Assembly (NCBI GenBank): GCA_010093605.1
Contig: MU004182.1
Span: 2,403,195 to 2,467,194, forward strand
Source: Lophium mytilinum
Lineage: Eukaryota > Ascomycota > Dothideomycetes > Mytilinidiales > Mytilinidiaceae
Length of the DNA stretch: 64,000 nucleotides
Direction: 5' to 3'
Both the position numbers and the translations under genes were made by a program. Within the stretch, counting starts at the first letter, position 1. Every line of letters starts with the position of its first letter. The notes under the pieces were generated by a model. That model was given only the letters and a program-made list of their open reading frames with translations, was not told where the DNA came from and did not search any database. Positions 1-12,145 of the stretch are shown piece after piece.

Positions 1-1
1 C

Positions 2-1667
2 TCAATGGATGAGGTGATCAGGGTCCATCCTATCGAGAGGGTCTTGGCGGTCGAATGCATATTCGATCCGCTTCTCGGGCTCCATAGCGACGATGTCGTA
101 CTCGTTGCTCTGGCCTGAAAATACCCCCCAATAGGTTGCAAAGGTCTCGAACTATTTTAAAGTCAGCTACGAAATGGCAAAGAGCTGACACGACTAGATA
201 TACCGCTGCATTGAAGCCCCATTGATCCGGTCCGGGCTCAAGGTCCTCGAAGTCTGCCACCTCTTCATCATCATATCCGTCGGCGATACTGTCGATACCA
301 TACAAGCCTTTGCCTTCGATATCGATGCCATGTGCGTTTATGTAGGCCACCACGAAGTAGGGCCAGGTCTGAGGGCTCTCGTCGCCGTTCATGTCGAATT
401 GCATAGCTGTGGTGCCTTCTTCGTCATCTGCAAAGTCCAAGAACATGGAAAGAACCATGGGGATGTTCTTGACTTTCGAGAACGGACCCAAGAGGTCGGC
501 ACGCTCAAGTGCGTTCAAGCTAGTGAGGAGAGCTCGTCCGATGATGTCCATAGTCGCAGACACGCGCGCGCCATCGTCGAGGCCTAAAGCCCATTGATCA
601 GTTATTGCGAAGCTGAATGCGATGCAGGTTTCTAGTAGCTTACCAGTCCAGTAACACAGATCACTCGTGAACAGCCAGATCGCCATGGCCTCCATACGCA
701 CGAACAGTCGATGAGGATCGCAGTTCTCCTTCTTGTACTCCTCGTGGAATGCAACCAGCTACCCGTCGTCAGCCTTCCATTCTCACTTCCGACACGGCCG
801 AGATTTGAAAACTGCTTACCTGATTCTCAATGACTTCTTGAAGTCCATAACCAGCAAAGTACATGTCGATGTACATGTCGAAGTTGTCTGGGTCCCTACA
901 AGCCGCCTCATCTTTGTAAGTGTTGACCAGATAGTTGGCCATCTTGGTCACACTCCAGCGCCACGACAGTGCCTCAGCTGGAGTCTTCTCTAAGAATTTC
1001 TTGTTTTCTTCCTGGGCCTTCTTCATCTCATCGACTCCTCCGATCTCAACTACTTCTCCGTCGAATGACTCGCCAGTTGCTTTGCGGTAAGCAGCGTTAC
1101 GCCACTCGCGACGTCGGTCCTGCCATGGGCGGGGCATGCATCGGTACTCGAGGCCCTCGGGGGATGCCATCTTTCCATGGATGATCTTCATTTGCTGTAA
1201 ATATCTCTTTAGCATTGAAGTCCGATAGCTGATTGCCCGGCTTTGGAAGGTCCGAAGGTGCATGGTTGAGAGAGGCTTTGACGAATGCTAATAGAGCGAG
1301 TTAAACCTACAGCAGCGTTCTCTGCCCCATGCTGCTCTTTCGCAGTCAGATCTTCGTTTGCGATGTCAAACATAGACGCATCGGCGTCATAGTCCGCTTC
1401 GTCCTCTTGTAAGGTGACCTCTGAGTGCTCCGAGATCTTCTCGGGAGCTTGAGCAGCACCCGCATCCTCCTCGTTCTCTACTGTCTCCGACAACTCCGCA
1501 GTCTTCTTTTGAGGTCGAGCTCGAATAGCTGTGGTAGGTTGGGCAAAGCGACTCAGTTCTCCGTTTTCCTTCTCGGTAGTCTTCACACGCTTCGAGACAC
1601 TCCTAGGCGGAGACGCAGCGGAGTTGTTGCCGTCCGTCTCGAACAGCAGCCTCTTCGTAGGAGGCAT
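2..1667 (-). CDS. Hypothetical protein, 458 aa, five exons
   Basis: I do not recognise this family. Exons are 1667-1311, 1194-820, 758-644, 583-204 and 151-2; they sum to 1377 bases, an exact frame from ATG (1667) to TGA (2-4), so the gene is complete just at the window edge. The four introns (116, 61, 60, 52 bases) have GT donors and TAG/CAG acceptors. The first ~120 residues are low-complexity, rich in Glu, Asp, Ala and Ser, with a basic stretch (SVSKRVKTTEKE) that could be a nuclear signal. The rest is a folded-looking, Trp/Tyr-rich region (for example SWRWSVTKMANYL and EAMAIWLFTSDLCYW) ending in an acidic tail. No signal peptide or membrane segment is visible. The continuity of the reading frame over five exons argues for a real gene; function is unknown. 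Confidence 0.8.
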
Positions 1668-2248
1668 TGTCGATGATGGGGGGATGACTTGACTTGAACA
1701 AACGAATGTGATCACGAGGAGGAAAGGCTGTCGAAGCCGAGAGAGAGTGTGTACTTTGTAGGTTTGAAAGTGAGGAGCTATGCTTATAAGACATGAAATA
1801 TGAGCTTGGACCAATTGACGTCATTGCCACGCGAGACGGTTGGCTGGCACATGCCTTATTGAACATCTTAGCGAGTAGAGCATGCAATTAGCTTGCTCCG
1901 GGTGGCTAAAGTGAAGATTGATGGTGGATGAGGGAGGGGATGGAGGTTCGGCTCGAGGTGGCCCGTGCTCTATGGGCTCGTTCTGGGACCATACCTACAG
2001 CGCTCCATCACTAGCTTTAATACTATGATTGCTCAATCTTGGGCGTGCTTCTATACTAGGATGAGACTTTTAAAGTTCGGAGGATGAATACTTCCATGCA
2101 GTGCAAATCTTACTGCTGCTTAACACACTGTCTACCAACCAGTTGGGCTCCTCCTTTCAGTGGTGTCAAGCGAGCAAAATCGGAGCTGAACAATAAGTAC
2201 GTGTGCCTGGACTTATGGAATATTACTGTAATCTTTCGCCTTTTACAA
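1668..2248. other. Intergenic, upstream of the hypothetical gene
   Basis: This 581-base gap holds the promoter of the gene starting at 1667 and the 3' end of the S28 peptidase gene. A pyrimidine/purine-biased leader is seen just upstream of the ATG. Short reading frames exist here but none has coding character. No repeat or RNA gene was seen. Confidence 0.5.
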
Positions 2249-4044
2249 TCAATAGTGGCCTGGCCATTGCTTCACCCATTCCGTAATTTGCTTGACCTCG
2301 AAGTCAATGACTGCTTGCGCACCGGCGTTGGCTACACCGTTTGCAGTCACGAGGTCCGAGGTGTGGTACCCACCAGGTACGACCTTGACAGGAGTTTCCT
2401 TGGTCCCTTTGAAAGGTCCTCCGGGACGAAGTTCTGCGGAAACTGTTGCCTCGCGCCACGGATCGTTGCCCCCGTTCCCGTATACTAGACGAGGAAGCGT
2501 CGTTGCATCCCTGAACGTTGTCGGGTCAGTCTGCTGAACATGACGCACGGCTAACGGAGGAAAAGGATCTAACGTACCAGCCACCGGTGAAATCGTTCAC
2601 GGCCTCGTAGGTCCGACCCCCATCCAGGCCATAGGTAAACCCGTTCTCTTCCGGGAAGAAAAGGCCACATTGACGCACCCAGTACTCCTCATCTACGAGA
2701 CGTGATACAATTGACGGACGATCTTTAGGCGCTCCCGTCTGCCAATACCCAAACGGCTCGGTGCAAGTCAACCACACCCACTGCCTGTCGACGACGTTGC
2801 TTAGAGTGTGGTCAGTGAACATGGGGTTAGATCCGTTGAAAGTGTCAAAACATTCGACGTTGTAGTCGCCCTCGAAGTAGCCGTAGCCTGCACAGAAACC
2901 GGGCAAAACGGTCTCGTTGAAAAAGCTGGCGTAGCCTGCGAGAGCCTTGTCGAGACCCACTCCCTCGGCACCAGGAACGACGCCGCTGCCCACGTTCTCC
3001 ACTGCATCGCAGAAGTCAAAGAAACCCGTGTTCCGGTAGAATTGGTTGCCCTATCAGTTATATGAGTACATATTGAAAAAGCCAGGATCGCAGATACTCA
3101 CTTGCCAAAGCCAAGGACCATTTTCCAAAGCCCTGAAGGAAAATATGTCAGTAACGGTCAATTTATAAGAATTGCTTCTAATTCTGAAGGTGTCGTCCCA
3201 CTTACGAAGCAAAATCTTGGAAGTGCTCAACTTCACCAAGACCGAACATGTCCTTGAGGGCAAACTTTTGGTCATCAGAGCCATCTGTGCCAATCTTGTC
3301 AACATGGTCCACGATGAGTGACATGTCTTTGCTGCAGTTCTTCGGCATTCCTTCTTGAACGGGCAGGAAATACTGCCAGAAATTGCCGGTAATCTCGACC
3401 ACAGCGCTGGAGGCTAGGTAAGACCAGAATGTTCCCGGAGAAGTGGAAGCCACCCATGCAGTCAATGCACCACTATAAGAACCTCCAACAAGAACCCAAG
3501 GCGCCCGATGAGCTTGGCTGGTACCATGCGGGTCGAATGGAAGCTTGGCAGTCTTCGCAAAGTGCACCAAATCGGCAATTGAGTTCTTCAGCGTTAAGTG
3601 CTGCAAGTTTTCCGTAGATAAATCGGCATAAGGAGAGGAAACACCCCAGTAGCGGTGCTCAATGATGACGACAGCGGCACCAATAGCTTCTGCAATCACT
3701 CCAGTGGTCCTGTTCGTGGTAAGGTACGAGTTGTAGCCCGTGACGTTGACCTCTCCCGGTGTCATGAGCACAACGGGTGATCCTGGACCTTTCCAGTGTT
3801 CGTTAGAATAGTAGTAAAACTGTTCGAATGTCCCAAGCTCTGGCTTGTCGTGGTCAATGTATTGGGTAAATGTCGCGTTCGCAAGCGAAGTCCGGCCAAC
3901 AGTCGGTGGATTGGGCGGATGTAGCCAATGGTTTCGATGATTTGGGCGGTCGCGTGCCGAGTATGCCATTGCGAATGGTACGTTGACTAAACATAAAGTC
4001 AAGAGCAGGACTATGCTCACGCTTCGTGTAGGAAAGACAGCCAT
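2249..4044 (-). CDS. Secreted serine carboxypeptidase, peptidase family S28 (prolyl peptidase type)
   Basis: A 534-aa protein that should cleave after proline in extracellular or vacuolar peptides. Exons 4044-3206, 3132-3102 (only 31 bases), 3050-2578 and 2510-2249 sum to 1605 bases. The N-terminus is a signal peptide (SVSIVLLLTLCLVNVPFAMA). Family S28 marks are visible: FTQYIDHD near residue 60, the EHRYWG block, the nucleophile in GGSYSG at about residue 200, the late Asp in GGNDPW and the His in GGYHTSD near the C-terminus. Several Asn-X-Ser/Thr sites fit secretion. Length is normal for the fungal family (about 500-560 aa). The last intron choice (donor GTACGT, acceptor at 2511) gives the conserved GGWD..TLPRLVYGNGG join, whereas the alternative acceptor breaks it. 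Confidence 0.93.
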
Positions 4045-5037
4045 GATGCCTCGGAGGAAGATATCGGTGCTGAATTGAATGAATGAGGGGTACCAAGGGC
4101 AGCAGAGCCAACGAGCGGAATTTGATGACTTTAAGAGAACCTGGTTGCCGTGAGATCGTCACTTTTACCGGGAATAGAAGGTACATTGTTTGATTATCCG
4201 TGATTGGGGTAAACCAATGAGAAGCCCTGTCCCCGTACGCTTGTACTTACTAGGCAGGTGTCGGCGCTGGGGATCGATGTCGAGATTCTGGGATATCGCG
4301 GAAGGACGCTTGGCAATACCCTTGACAATCAAAGAGCCTGGCGAACGGTGCTTGCAATTGATGACGAGAATGCGTATTTAAAGATGTAGACATAAGGAGA
4401 CCTGCATCGTGTCTCGCCTGTACAGAGACAGACGCTGCAATGTTCCAAATACATCGTCACCGGGGCCTCACAGCCATGACTAAATAAAGCACCTGTCAAT
4501 GTAATTGAAGGTTCCCCATCACCTTCCGCTCCTGTCGTGACGTTCCGAACCCCCTCTCTCTTCTTCCGTACTAGGTACTGTCTCCCTGCCCCATTAGCAT
4601 CGCATTTGAGAAGCCTATGTTGCTAGCGAGTATGTAGTAGTATGCAATATGAGTAGACAATACTACTAAGATAATGAGCAATTAGATAATGAATAAAATG
4701 ACGCATTTGACCCAGAATTGAGAAATAGATGGAAAGTGCTGACGGAGTCTAAATTTTGCGAACGATGTATGACCTTGGAAATTGGAAAAACATGGGTTGA
4801 TTGACTGTTCTAGCTCTCGTACCCTATGCCACTGATTGTCTTATAGGACTCACAGGCGGGTAACGATGTTTCATATTACACAAGCCGTGGGAAAAGGTTG
4901 AAGCACGAGATGGCTGGGGTTGAGTGGGGCTAACGGAAATAAAAGGCTTGGCGATCTAATCTAATCTGCCCGGGAGAATCTATAGCGAAATATTTCCACC
5001 ACCAGCTGTGAAAGTCTCCTCAACCAAAGCCGCCAGC
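4045..5037. promoter_or_regulatory. Divergent promoter region, S28 peptidase / DEAH helicase
   Basis: A 993-base gap separates the start of the peptidase gene (minus strand) from the start of the helicase gene (plus strand). It must carry both promoters. No conserved regulatory motif stands out, and no coding frame is supported. Confidence 0.5.
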
Positions 5038-7820
5038 ATGTCGGAGAAGGCCCCCTTACGATATGGGGATATCAAAGGGCCTGCGAAGGAAGCCATAAAG
5101 CCATCCATACCTACCGAAACCCCCAATGCTATTGCCCGAGGCAAGAAACGAAAACGCGACGAAAGTCAACAGAAACTCCCCACAGACCGAACAATACCTT
5201 ACAAGACACCGCCTACCATCCCGAAGGCGCAGGCTGAGATAGTTTCACAACCAAAGGCCCCTAAGGTGAACGGCTATACCAATGGTGTCAAAAAGCTGGC
5301 AAACGGGCACAACCCTCAAGGTCCCAAAAAGGCATGGAATTCAGACAACCGCGACCGAGGAAACCCCCAGAATGGGGTTTCGCCGCATGGAAACTTCAAA
5401 AAGACACGCGAAACACTCCTCATCTCCCGCCAATCCCTCCCGATATGGTCTCACGCCAACGAAATTCGCCAGAGCCTTCGCGACTCAAAAGATGTCCTGC
5501 TTCTGACGGGTGAGACTGGTAGCGGAAAGAGTACACAGGTTCCACAGTTCCTCGTAAACGAGCCTTGGTGCACTGGTTGTATCGCGATAACACAGCCCCG
5601 TCGTATGGCAGCCATATCCTTGGCGCGTCGTGTTGCGGAGGAAATGGGCTATCCACTCGGCTCGAGGTCACTGACAAGTAAGGTCGGATACTCCGTGAGA
5701 TTCGATACCTCTACGTCGCCGGGCATGAAGATAAAGTTCTTGACCGAGGGAATGCTGTTGCAAGAAATGCTGAGCGATCCCTCGCTGAAGAAATATAGCG
5801 CTGTTGTAGTGGATGAGGTACACGAGCGGAGTGTGAACGTGGATCTTTTGCTAGGCTTTCTGAGGAACTTAGTGCTTGGAGACAAAAAGGGCAGGGGTGG
5901 CAGACCGCTGAAAGTAGTGGTTATGAGTGCGACGCAGGATACAGAAGCGTTGTGGAGGTTTTTTGACGCCGGATTTACGAAATCAGGGATACAAATGCCG
6001 AAGGCACCCAAGCAAACAAATGGCAACTCAGAAAAGCTTGAAGACTCAGACTCTTCTTGGGCAGGCATCTCGTCTGGTGATGAAAAGGCTGTGCGAAAAC
6101 GAAAGCTGGGGAAGCCGAATGGCGCCTTGAAAGAGAACGGTAAACCTCTTACCAATGGTGCCACAAAGAAGGAGCCGACCCCAGAGCCAATCCAAGTATT
6201 CTCTGATCATATGTCCATATGCTACGTCAAAGGAAGGCAACATCCCGTGAAGATATCTTATCTACCGGAACCGACACAAGATTTCGTGGAGTCTGCTCTC
6301 AAAGCCATTTTCCAAATCCATACAAAAGAACCTCTACCAGGCGATGTTCTCGTTTTTCTAACAGGACAGGAGGCCGTTGAGAGCTTGGAGAAGTTAGTAA
6401 ATGACTTCGCACCGGGGATGGACGAGAATATCCCGAAAGTGAGTGGTTATATTTCGAAGTTTCAGTTCCTAGCGAATCTCATCTGGTATTTCGTTCTATC
6501 AGTCAACTCTTTATATCATGATGAATCTGGTGTCGTTCTATGCCTAGTAAAGGGTATTGGTTACTTTTGGCACTCGAAAGTTACACAAGCTGACCGCACC
6601 AAGATCCTAGTGCTTCCGCTTTTCGCCGCCTTGCCGCAGGCCGCTCAGCAACGTATCTTTGAGCGTACCCCTGATAGAACCCGTAAAGTCATAATTGCTA
6701 CCAATATTGCCGAGACATCTGTCACAGTACCTGGTGTCCGCTATGTTATCGATGGTGGCAAAGTCAAGATCAAGCAGTTTCGGCATCGGCTAGGGCTGGA
6801 ATCCCTTCTAGTAAAGCCTATTTCCCAGTCAGCTGCCATCCAGCGGAAAGGTCGTGCCGGCCGTGAAGCTGCCGGCCATTGCTATAGATTGTACACCGAG
6901 AAAGACTACCTAGGCTTAGACCCCCGAACGCTACCCGAAATACTTCGAAGCGATCTGAGCCACTCTCTTTTGACTATGAAAGCTAGAGGCATCGACGATG
7001 TACTGGGGTTCCCGTTCTTAGATCCACCCCCCAGAGAATCTCTCGAGAAAGCACTACTTCAGCTCCTTCATCTAGGAGCCCTTACCGAGACGGGCCAAAT
7101 TAGCGATATTGGATTAAAAATAGCCAGACTCCCCCTTACCCCGGTCCTTGGACGCGCTGTCTTAGAAGCAGCTGCACCGGAAAGGGATTGCCTGGTCGAC
7201 GTCATTGATATCATTGCTTGTTTGAGTGTTGAGAACGTTTTCATTGACCTGAACTTCCTTACCGAAGAGAAGCGAGAGGAGGCTGAGAGCGCTCGACAAT
7301 ATCTCCGTCGTCGAGAAGGCGATCACATGACGTACTTGGCAACCGTTCAGGCGTTTGCGGCCGAGCATGCTGACCGGAAAGCGTGGACGCAGAAGCATTT
7401 TGTGTCCCATCGGACCATGCAGAATGTTATGGTATGTTGAAATTGACTGTATAGCGTACTCAATCTAATAATCCTTAGGACATTCGAAAACAACTCCGCC
7501 AGCAGTGTATCCAAATGAAACTTCTCTCCGCATCCGCTGATCTCAATGCCCCTCCGGCGCCATCCGAAGCGCGCACAAATGCTATTCTGCATTCCCTCCT
7601 TCGAGGGTTTGCTTCGAATACCGCCCGACTGATGCCAGATGGTAGTTACAGGACCATGATTGGGAACCAGACCGTCGCAATCCACCCAAGTAGTGTACTG
7701 TTTGGGAAGAAGGTGGAAGCGATTGTATTCAGCGACTTCGTGTTTACTACCAAGAGTTTTGCCCGAGGGGTTAGTGCAGTACAACTAGATTGGGTGAGCG
7801 ACGTTATAGCAAATCTATGA
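5038..7820 (+). CDS. DEAH-box ATP-dependent RNA helicase, Dhr2/DHX33-like
   Basis: An 856-aa helicase expected in the nucleolus, probably in rRNA processing if the Dhr2-like assignment is right. Exons 5038-6438, 6604-7431 and 7479-7820 are in frame. Motifs: I GETGSGKST, Ia TQPRRMAA, II DEVH, III SAT, then TNIAETSVT and VI QRKGRAGR, followed by HA2 and OB-fold regions ending in ASNTARLMPDGSYRTM. A basic, disordered N-terminus (GKKRKRDE) fits nuclear localisation, and an extra ~90-residue charged insertion separates the two RecA lobes. The first ATG is 5038; an upstream in-frame GTG at 5008 is not a fungal start. The first intron (165 bases) is stop-free and a multiple of three; skipping it restores the family join PK-ILVLPLFAALP. 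The DHX subfamily is less certain than the DEAH class. Confidence 0.9.
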
Positions 7821-7909
7821 CCAACTTGTAGGATTGTAGCAAAGACTAATGGAATGTCTTTCATCAATATGCAATGCTTGCACGCACTCCAACATATATG
7901 CTAATTATA

Positions 7910-9937
7910 TCATCTCCTCCGTCCCACAGCCCCAGCACCGCCTCCATCAGCAGCTTTATCGGCAATGCTAACGACTTCTCCAATACCCGCCTGCTCTTGC
8001 TCGTCCTCAAGCGCGCGAATTTCTTCGCGACAGTCCCACCATTTCTCTTCTGCATGAACGAAAGCTGTTGTCTTCAGCTCTTTGACCGATTTGCCTTGCC
8101 CGCCAGTTATCCTACTGAGCTCGTCAATGACAATTTCTTGCCATTGATTGGATGTTCGAGCATAGAAATCGCGGAGAGACTCAAAGGGCCGTGGATGCGG
8201 CAACGTATCGGTAAGCGCAGACGTCTCTTCCGCCGACCCAGCTTCTTCTTCCGGTTCCGGAACGACTCTCTCTGCGGCAGACGGCCCCTGTGACACAGAC
8301 GTGGCTGCGGTGCTCGCTGTTTCCGAATTATCATCCTCGTCCTCAGACCCCTCATCGTCTTCATCGTCCTCGCTGTCCTCGTCCTCACTGCCCTGCCAAT
8401 CCTCGATCTCCCGCTTGTAGATCTCCTTGACACCGTCCAGCTTGCCCAAATCAATCGCCCACACTTCATCAAACGTGTACTCACGATCGCCCTTTTCAAA
8501 CGTACCACCGAAGATATACAGGACATCGTCCTGCACCGTAAGCTGTGCATTAAATCTGGGATGAGGCATCTCAAAAATCTTTGGCTTTTCTTCCTTCTGC
8601 TCTTCTTCATCTTCCTCAGGCTTCGTTACCACTACAGAACCCTCGCCACCATCAAGCTTTCCCGTTGCCTCTAGTGCCGCTAGGTTCCGCAGTAACTCTT
8701 CCTCGTCTGCTTTGCCCCTTCCTCTCCTCCCTCCACGCTCGTTAACGGCTACTTTCTTTGCAAGCCTCGGCCGCCTCAAAGTCAGCGGGAAAAATCGATT
8801 GCGCTCCACATTCCATGCAAATAGATTGTTGAAAAACTCAGACTCAATCCCCTCCTCGCTCGCCTCCACGTCGTGCACGCCCCCGAAGAGGATCCCACGC
8901 CCCTTATGAAAAGCCATGGTAGCACCTGCACGCGTCGGATTCGGCGGATTCGCGGGTTTCTTCCTACGCTCCCAGTGGAACTTTGGCAGAGCTGTTTGTG
9001 GGGCATCTGCAGGCGGTGGCACAATGCGTAGGAACCAAGTATCTTGATGGATCACTGGTTTTATCACCACACGTGATCCACCACCGCCACCGCCGCCTTT
9101 GGAGGACTGTTTTCCGCCTGCGGTCGCCTTTACACGAGAGTAGCCGCCGTAGAGTACAGCACCGTTCTCGTGCGGGAGGAAAGAGAAACTGCTACGAGCG
9201 TCTGGTTTCGCGCTTGCAGGTGGCAGCACGGGACTGTGCCAAGTGAAGTTTGTGCAATCGTAGACCCACAAGTCAGCGAGATACTTGGTCGTCGCAGACG
9301 TATCTTGGAAGCCGCCCCAAAGGATAATGTAGTTTTTCCAGTAGGTCATACGGTGCCCGCTACGTGCTGGCGGAGCCGCGTTCTTGCCTTTTGACTCGAC
9401 GCGCGTCCATTCGCGAGCGATGGGTTCGAAGCGCCAGAAGTCATTGTAGTGGTAGAAGGTCCCTTGTTTAGGGGATGAGAACTCGCCTCCAAAGAGGTAG
9501 ATGTCTTTCGTGTTGCCGCCGCGGCACCATGCGTGGCCGGAGCGGGGAAGCGGCGAGTTAGGAGAGGTCACGAGGCGCCACGAGTCTTTAGAAATGTTGT
9601 AGATGAAGAGATCATTGTAGAATGAGGCGGTGGCGCCGTTGTAGTACTCCCCGCCGAAAAGCAAAAGCTCGTTGTCGCTGGCGGGGTTGGCGATGAAGGT
9701 TGAAGAGACGCGTGGTGAGGGAGGCTCGCACGGGACCTCAGTGACTTTGAGAAATTGTTCCTGTTTGCGGGCGAATTCGGCGAGTACGGCGTCAAGATCG
9801 ATGTCCTCGGCATCGCTGTCATCTTCGGGTTTGCCTTTGATCTTCACTTTCTTTTCTTTTTTGGTGGCCTTCTTTTCTTGCTTTTGGGCTACACGGACCT
9901 TTTTCTCCGCGGCTTTGGCTTTCTTGTCTTTGGCCAT
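7910..9937 (-). CDS. KEL3: Kelch-repeat protein, Kel3/KLHDC4 type with DUF4110
   Basis: A single-exon, 675-aa soluble protein of unknown biochemical role; relatives are Kel3 in yeast and KLHDC4 in animals. It opens with a Lys-rich stretch (residues 1-40) typical of the family, then about six Kelch blades, each with a hydrophobic strand ending in GG: LLLFGGE, IYLFGGE, IILWGGF, AVLYGGY, GILFGGV and LYIFGGT. A very acidic spacer (about residues 520-580) precedes the C-terminal DUF4110 region, marked by SLRDFYARTSNQWQ. A poly-Gly run sits in the fourth blade. It is convergent with the helicase gene, only 89 bases apart, so the two transcripts probably overlap at their 3' ends. The start at 9937 is the only sensible ATG. 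Confidence 0.92.
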   Translation of the reverse strand: MAKDKKAKAAEKKVRVAQKQEKKATKKEKKVKIKGKPEDDSDAEDIDLDAVLAEFARKQEQFLKVTEVPCEPPSPRVSSTFIANPASDNELLLFGGEYYNGATASFYNDLFIYNISKDSWRLVTSPNSPLPRSGHAWCRGGNTKDIYLFGGEFSSPKQGTFYHYNDFWRFEPIAREWTRVESKGKNAAPPARSGHRMTYWKNYIILWGGFQDTSATTKYLADLWVYDCTNFTWHSPVLPPASAKPDARSSFSFLPHENGAVLYGGYSRVKATAGGKQSSKGGGGGGGSRVVIKPVIHQDTWFLRIVPPPADAPQTALPKFHWERRKKPANPPNPTRAGATMAFHKGRGILFGGVHDVEASEEGIESEFFNNLFAWNVERNRFFPLTLRRPRLAKKVAVNERGGRRGRGKADEEELLRNLAALEATGKLDGGEGSVVVTKPEEDEEEQKEEKPKIFEMPHPRFNAQLTVQDDVLYIFGGTFEKGDREYTFDEVWAIDLGKLDGVKEIYKREIEDWQGSEDEDSEDDEDDEGSEDEDDNSETASTAATSVSQGPSAAERVVPEPEEEAGSAEETSALTDTLPHPRPFESLRDFYARTSNQWQEIVIDELSRITGGQGKSVKELKTTAFVHAEEKWWDCREEIRALEDEQEQAGIGEVVSIADKAADGGGAGAVGRRR

Positions 9938-10310
9938 GGCGGCTGACGGACGACGAGCTAGTATATAGAGAAATTGCGGACTTTAAAGAGAGAGACTCTA
10001 CTTGAATGAAAATGAGTACCACCTGAATTACAATGCTTTCGTGAGTGGCGTGCTTAATAAAAACTCTGCGCTATGTCCCACAGGTGGTGTCCACCATCTA
10101 AAACCTGTGACGGACTATATTCAGGGACAGCCAGTCGAGACTGTCAAGTCACCGTGAAGAATCTTGCAAGGCTAGACGATGTGTGGTGTTGAGAATGAGC
10201 TGCACAGTTTGTGTGGGGGACCGTTAAACGTACGGGTCCTTAGCGCTTCCTCTCTTGGCTTAGCTTACTTTACAGAATAGTGTGCTTCGTCTATTTACAA
10301 CTTTCCTCCA
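9938..10310. promoter_or_regulatory. Divergent promoter, Kelch protein / proline iminopeptidase
   Basis: The 373-base interval between two divergent starts must hold both promoters. A TC-rich stretch lies just before the ATG at 10311. No specific factor site is claimed. Confidence 0.5.
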
Positions 10311-12145
10311 ATGTCATCTCCCCACTCTCCAGAACAACCATCAACCATGGCTCTGGTGAACGCCGCCAAGATTGTGTCTCAGAAGACCTATCAAGTCCCA
10401 GGTAAAGCAGCGCAGGCATTCACTCACAATATCAATCCCGCGCACCTCTTAAAAATGAATGTTTGCTCACGACTCATCATGATCATCACCAGGGAAGCTT
10501 AAGATCACGGAACACTTCTTTGAAGTCTCACGCGATTACAGCAATCCCTCGTCAGGTCTCCTCCAGCTCTTCGCTCGCAGCTGTCAGAAAAATGAAAAAC
10601 CAGCCTCTGGTCCAGACTCCGAAGCCGACAAGAAGAGCGCTCAGCTCCCATGGCTAGTGTACCTCCAAGGCGGTCCCGGCTTCGAATGCGGCTCTCCGCA
10701 AAACAGCGCGTGGACGAACGCTGTCCTCGATAAAGGGTATCAAGTCCTATGTCTCGACCAACGTGGGACAGGCCTAAGCAGTCCGCTTTGCGCGTCCTCC
10801 CTTGGTCTCAGGGGCGACGAGAGCGTCCAGGCTAAGTACATGAAGTCGTTCCGCGCGGACAGCATCGTCAAAGACTGCGAGGCTGTGCGCAAGGCGTTGA
10901 CGAAAGACTTCGAGGGTGGTGAAGAGAAAAAGAAGTGGACTGTCATGGGCCAGAGCTTTGGCGGGTTCTGCGCTGTCACGTATCTGAGTTTCTTCTCCGA
11001 GGGCCTACGAGAAGTGTTCCTGTTCGGGGGATTGCCGCCTATGGTGGATAACCCGGACGATGTGTATGAGAGACTATACAAGAGGGTCACGGCGCGCAAC
11101 GAGGCCTATTATCGGAAGTATCCTGAAGATGTGGAGCGCGTGAAGGCGATTGTCAAGTTGCTCCAGAGATTTGGCGATAGTACGGTCAGGACTCCGAGTG
11201 GTGGAAGCTTGAGCGCGAGGAGGTTTCAGCAACTGGGGCTGCTCTTTGGAGGTCATGGTAAGATGCTTCGATCTGATATTATACACATGGTTGAAAGCTA
11301 ACGACACTAGGTGGAATTGACAAAGTTCATGGTATGTTCATTTAATTGAGGCTCTAAAAGCTTTGACTTAACAGTAGTAGAAATTGTACTCCGCGCGTCC
11401 ACCGATCTCAACCAGGTTGGACACCTAACACGAGGAACCGTCTCCGCAATTGAGCAGACTGATTCCTTTGATGACAACATCATCTACTCTATGCTACATG
11501 AGCCAATATATTGCCAGGGGTAAGTTGACTCGCGAGTTTACGACTACTTCTGCAGCTCTTCTCCGTTCAGTCGGTTAAACTCAACCTTCCGTATCACTCC
11601 CAACTCCCCCCTTACCTTTGATTTCATCTCAATTCATTTCTGTTGTGGACTCATCTCTCGCCACGGCTCCTGTTTCAGACACTGTCGTTCCTTTTCATAT
11701 CGAGAAGACTACCATCAAGTCAAATCTAATCATATCCAGACAACCGTCCAACTGGTCCGCCGAACGCCTCTTGCCCGCCTTTCCCCAATTCGCGCTCACG
11801 ACCTCCGGTCCCATCCACTTCACCGGTGAAATGATCTACCCGTTCATGTTCGATACATACGCCGAGCTGACCAAACTCTCTCACGTCGCACATAAGCTCG
11901 CCGCTGACTCGGACTGGCCTGCCCTCTACGACCTGGACCAGCTCGCGAAGAACGAGGTGCCAGTATACGCCGCAGTGTACTTGAACGACATGTACGTGGA
12001 TTACGACCTGAGCGTCGATACGGCAAGCAAGATCAAGGGATGCCAGACTTTTGTGACGAACGCGCTGTACCATAACGCGGTGCGGGCGAAGGTGGATGAT
12101 GTGTTGAAGGGAGTGTGGGCGTTGAGGGATGATGTGATCGATTAG
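10311..12145 (+). CDS. Proline iminopeptidase-like alpha/beta hydrolase (peptidase family S33)
   Basis: A 473-aa enzyme expected to remove N-terminal proline from peptides in the cytosol. Exons 10311-10401, 10493-11257, 11311-11331 (21 bases), 11381-11519 and 11740-12145 total 1422 bases. Family marks: the oxyanion-hole block LQGGPGFE, LDQRGTG, the nucleophile elbow GQSFGG (Ser in the middle), the late Asp in NDMYVDY and the His in ALYHNAVR. The conserved YCQG..SNWSAERL join across the fourth intron supports its 220-base length, which is long for this locus. A second ATG 36 bases downstream (10347) is a possible alternative start; it would remove 12 residues without touching the fold. No signal peptide. 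It is convergent with the next gene. Confidence 0.92.

Noticed and set aside
222-597. Plus-strand frames opposite the first gene
   Set aside because: They are shadows of the well-supported minus-strand exons 583-204.
5008-5037. GTG start for the helicase ten codons upstream
   Set aside because: GTG is not a normal nuclear start in fungi, and ATG at 5038 follows at once in the same frame.
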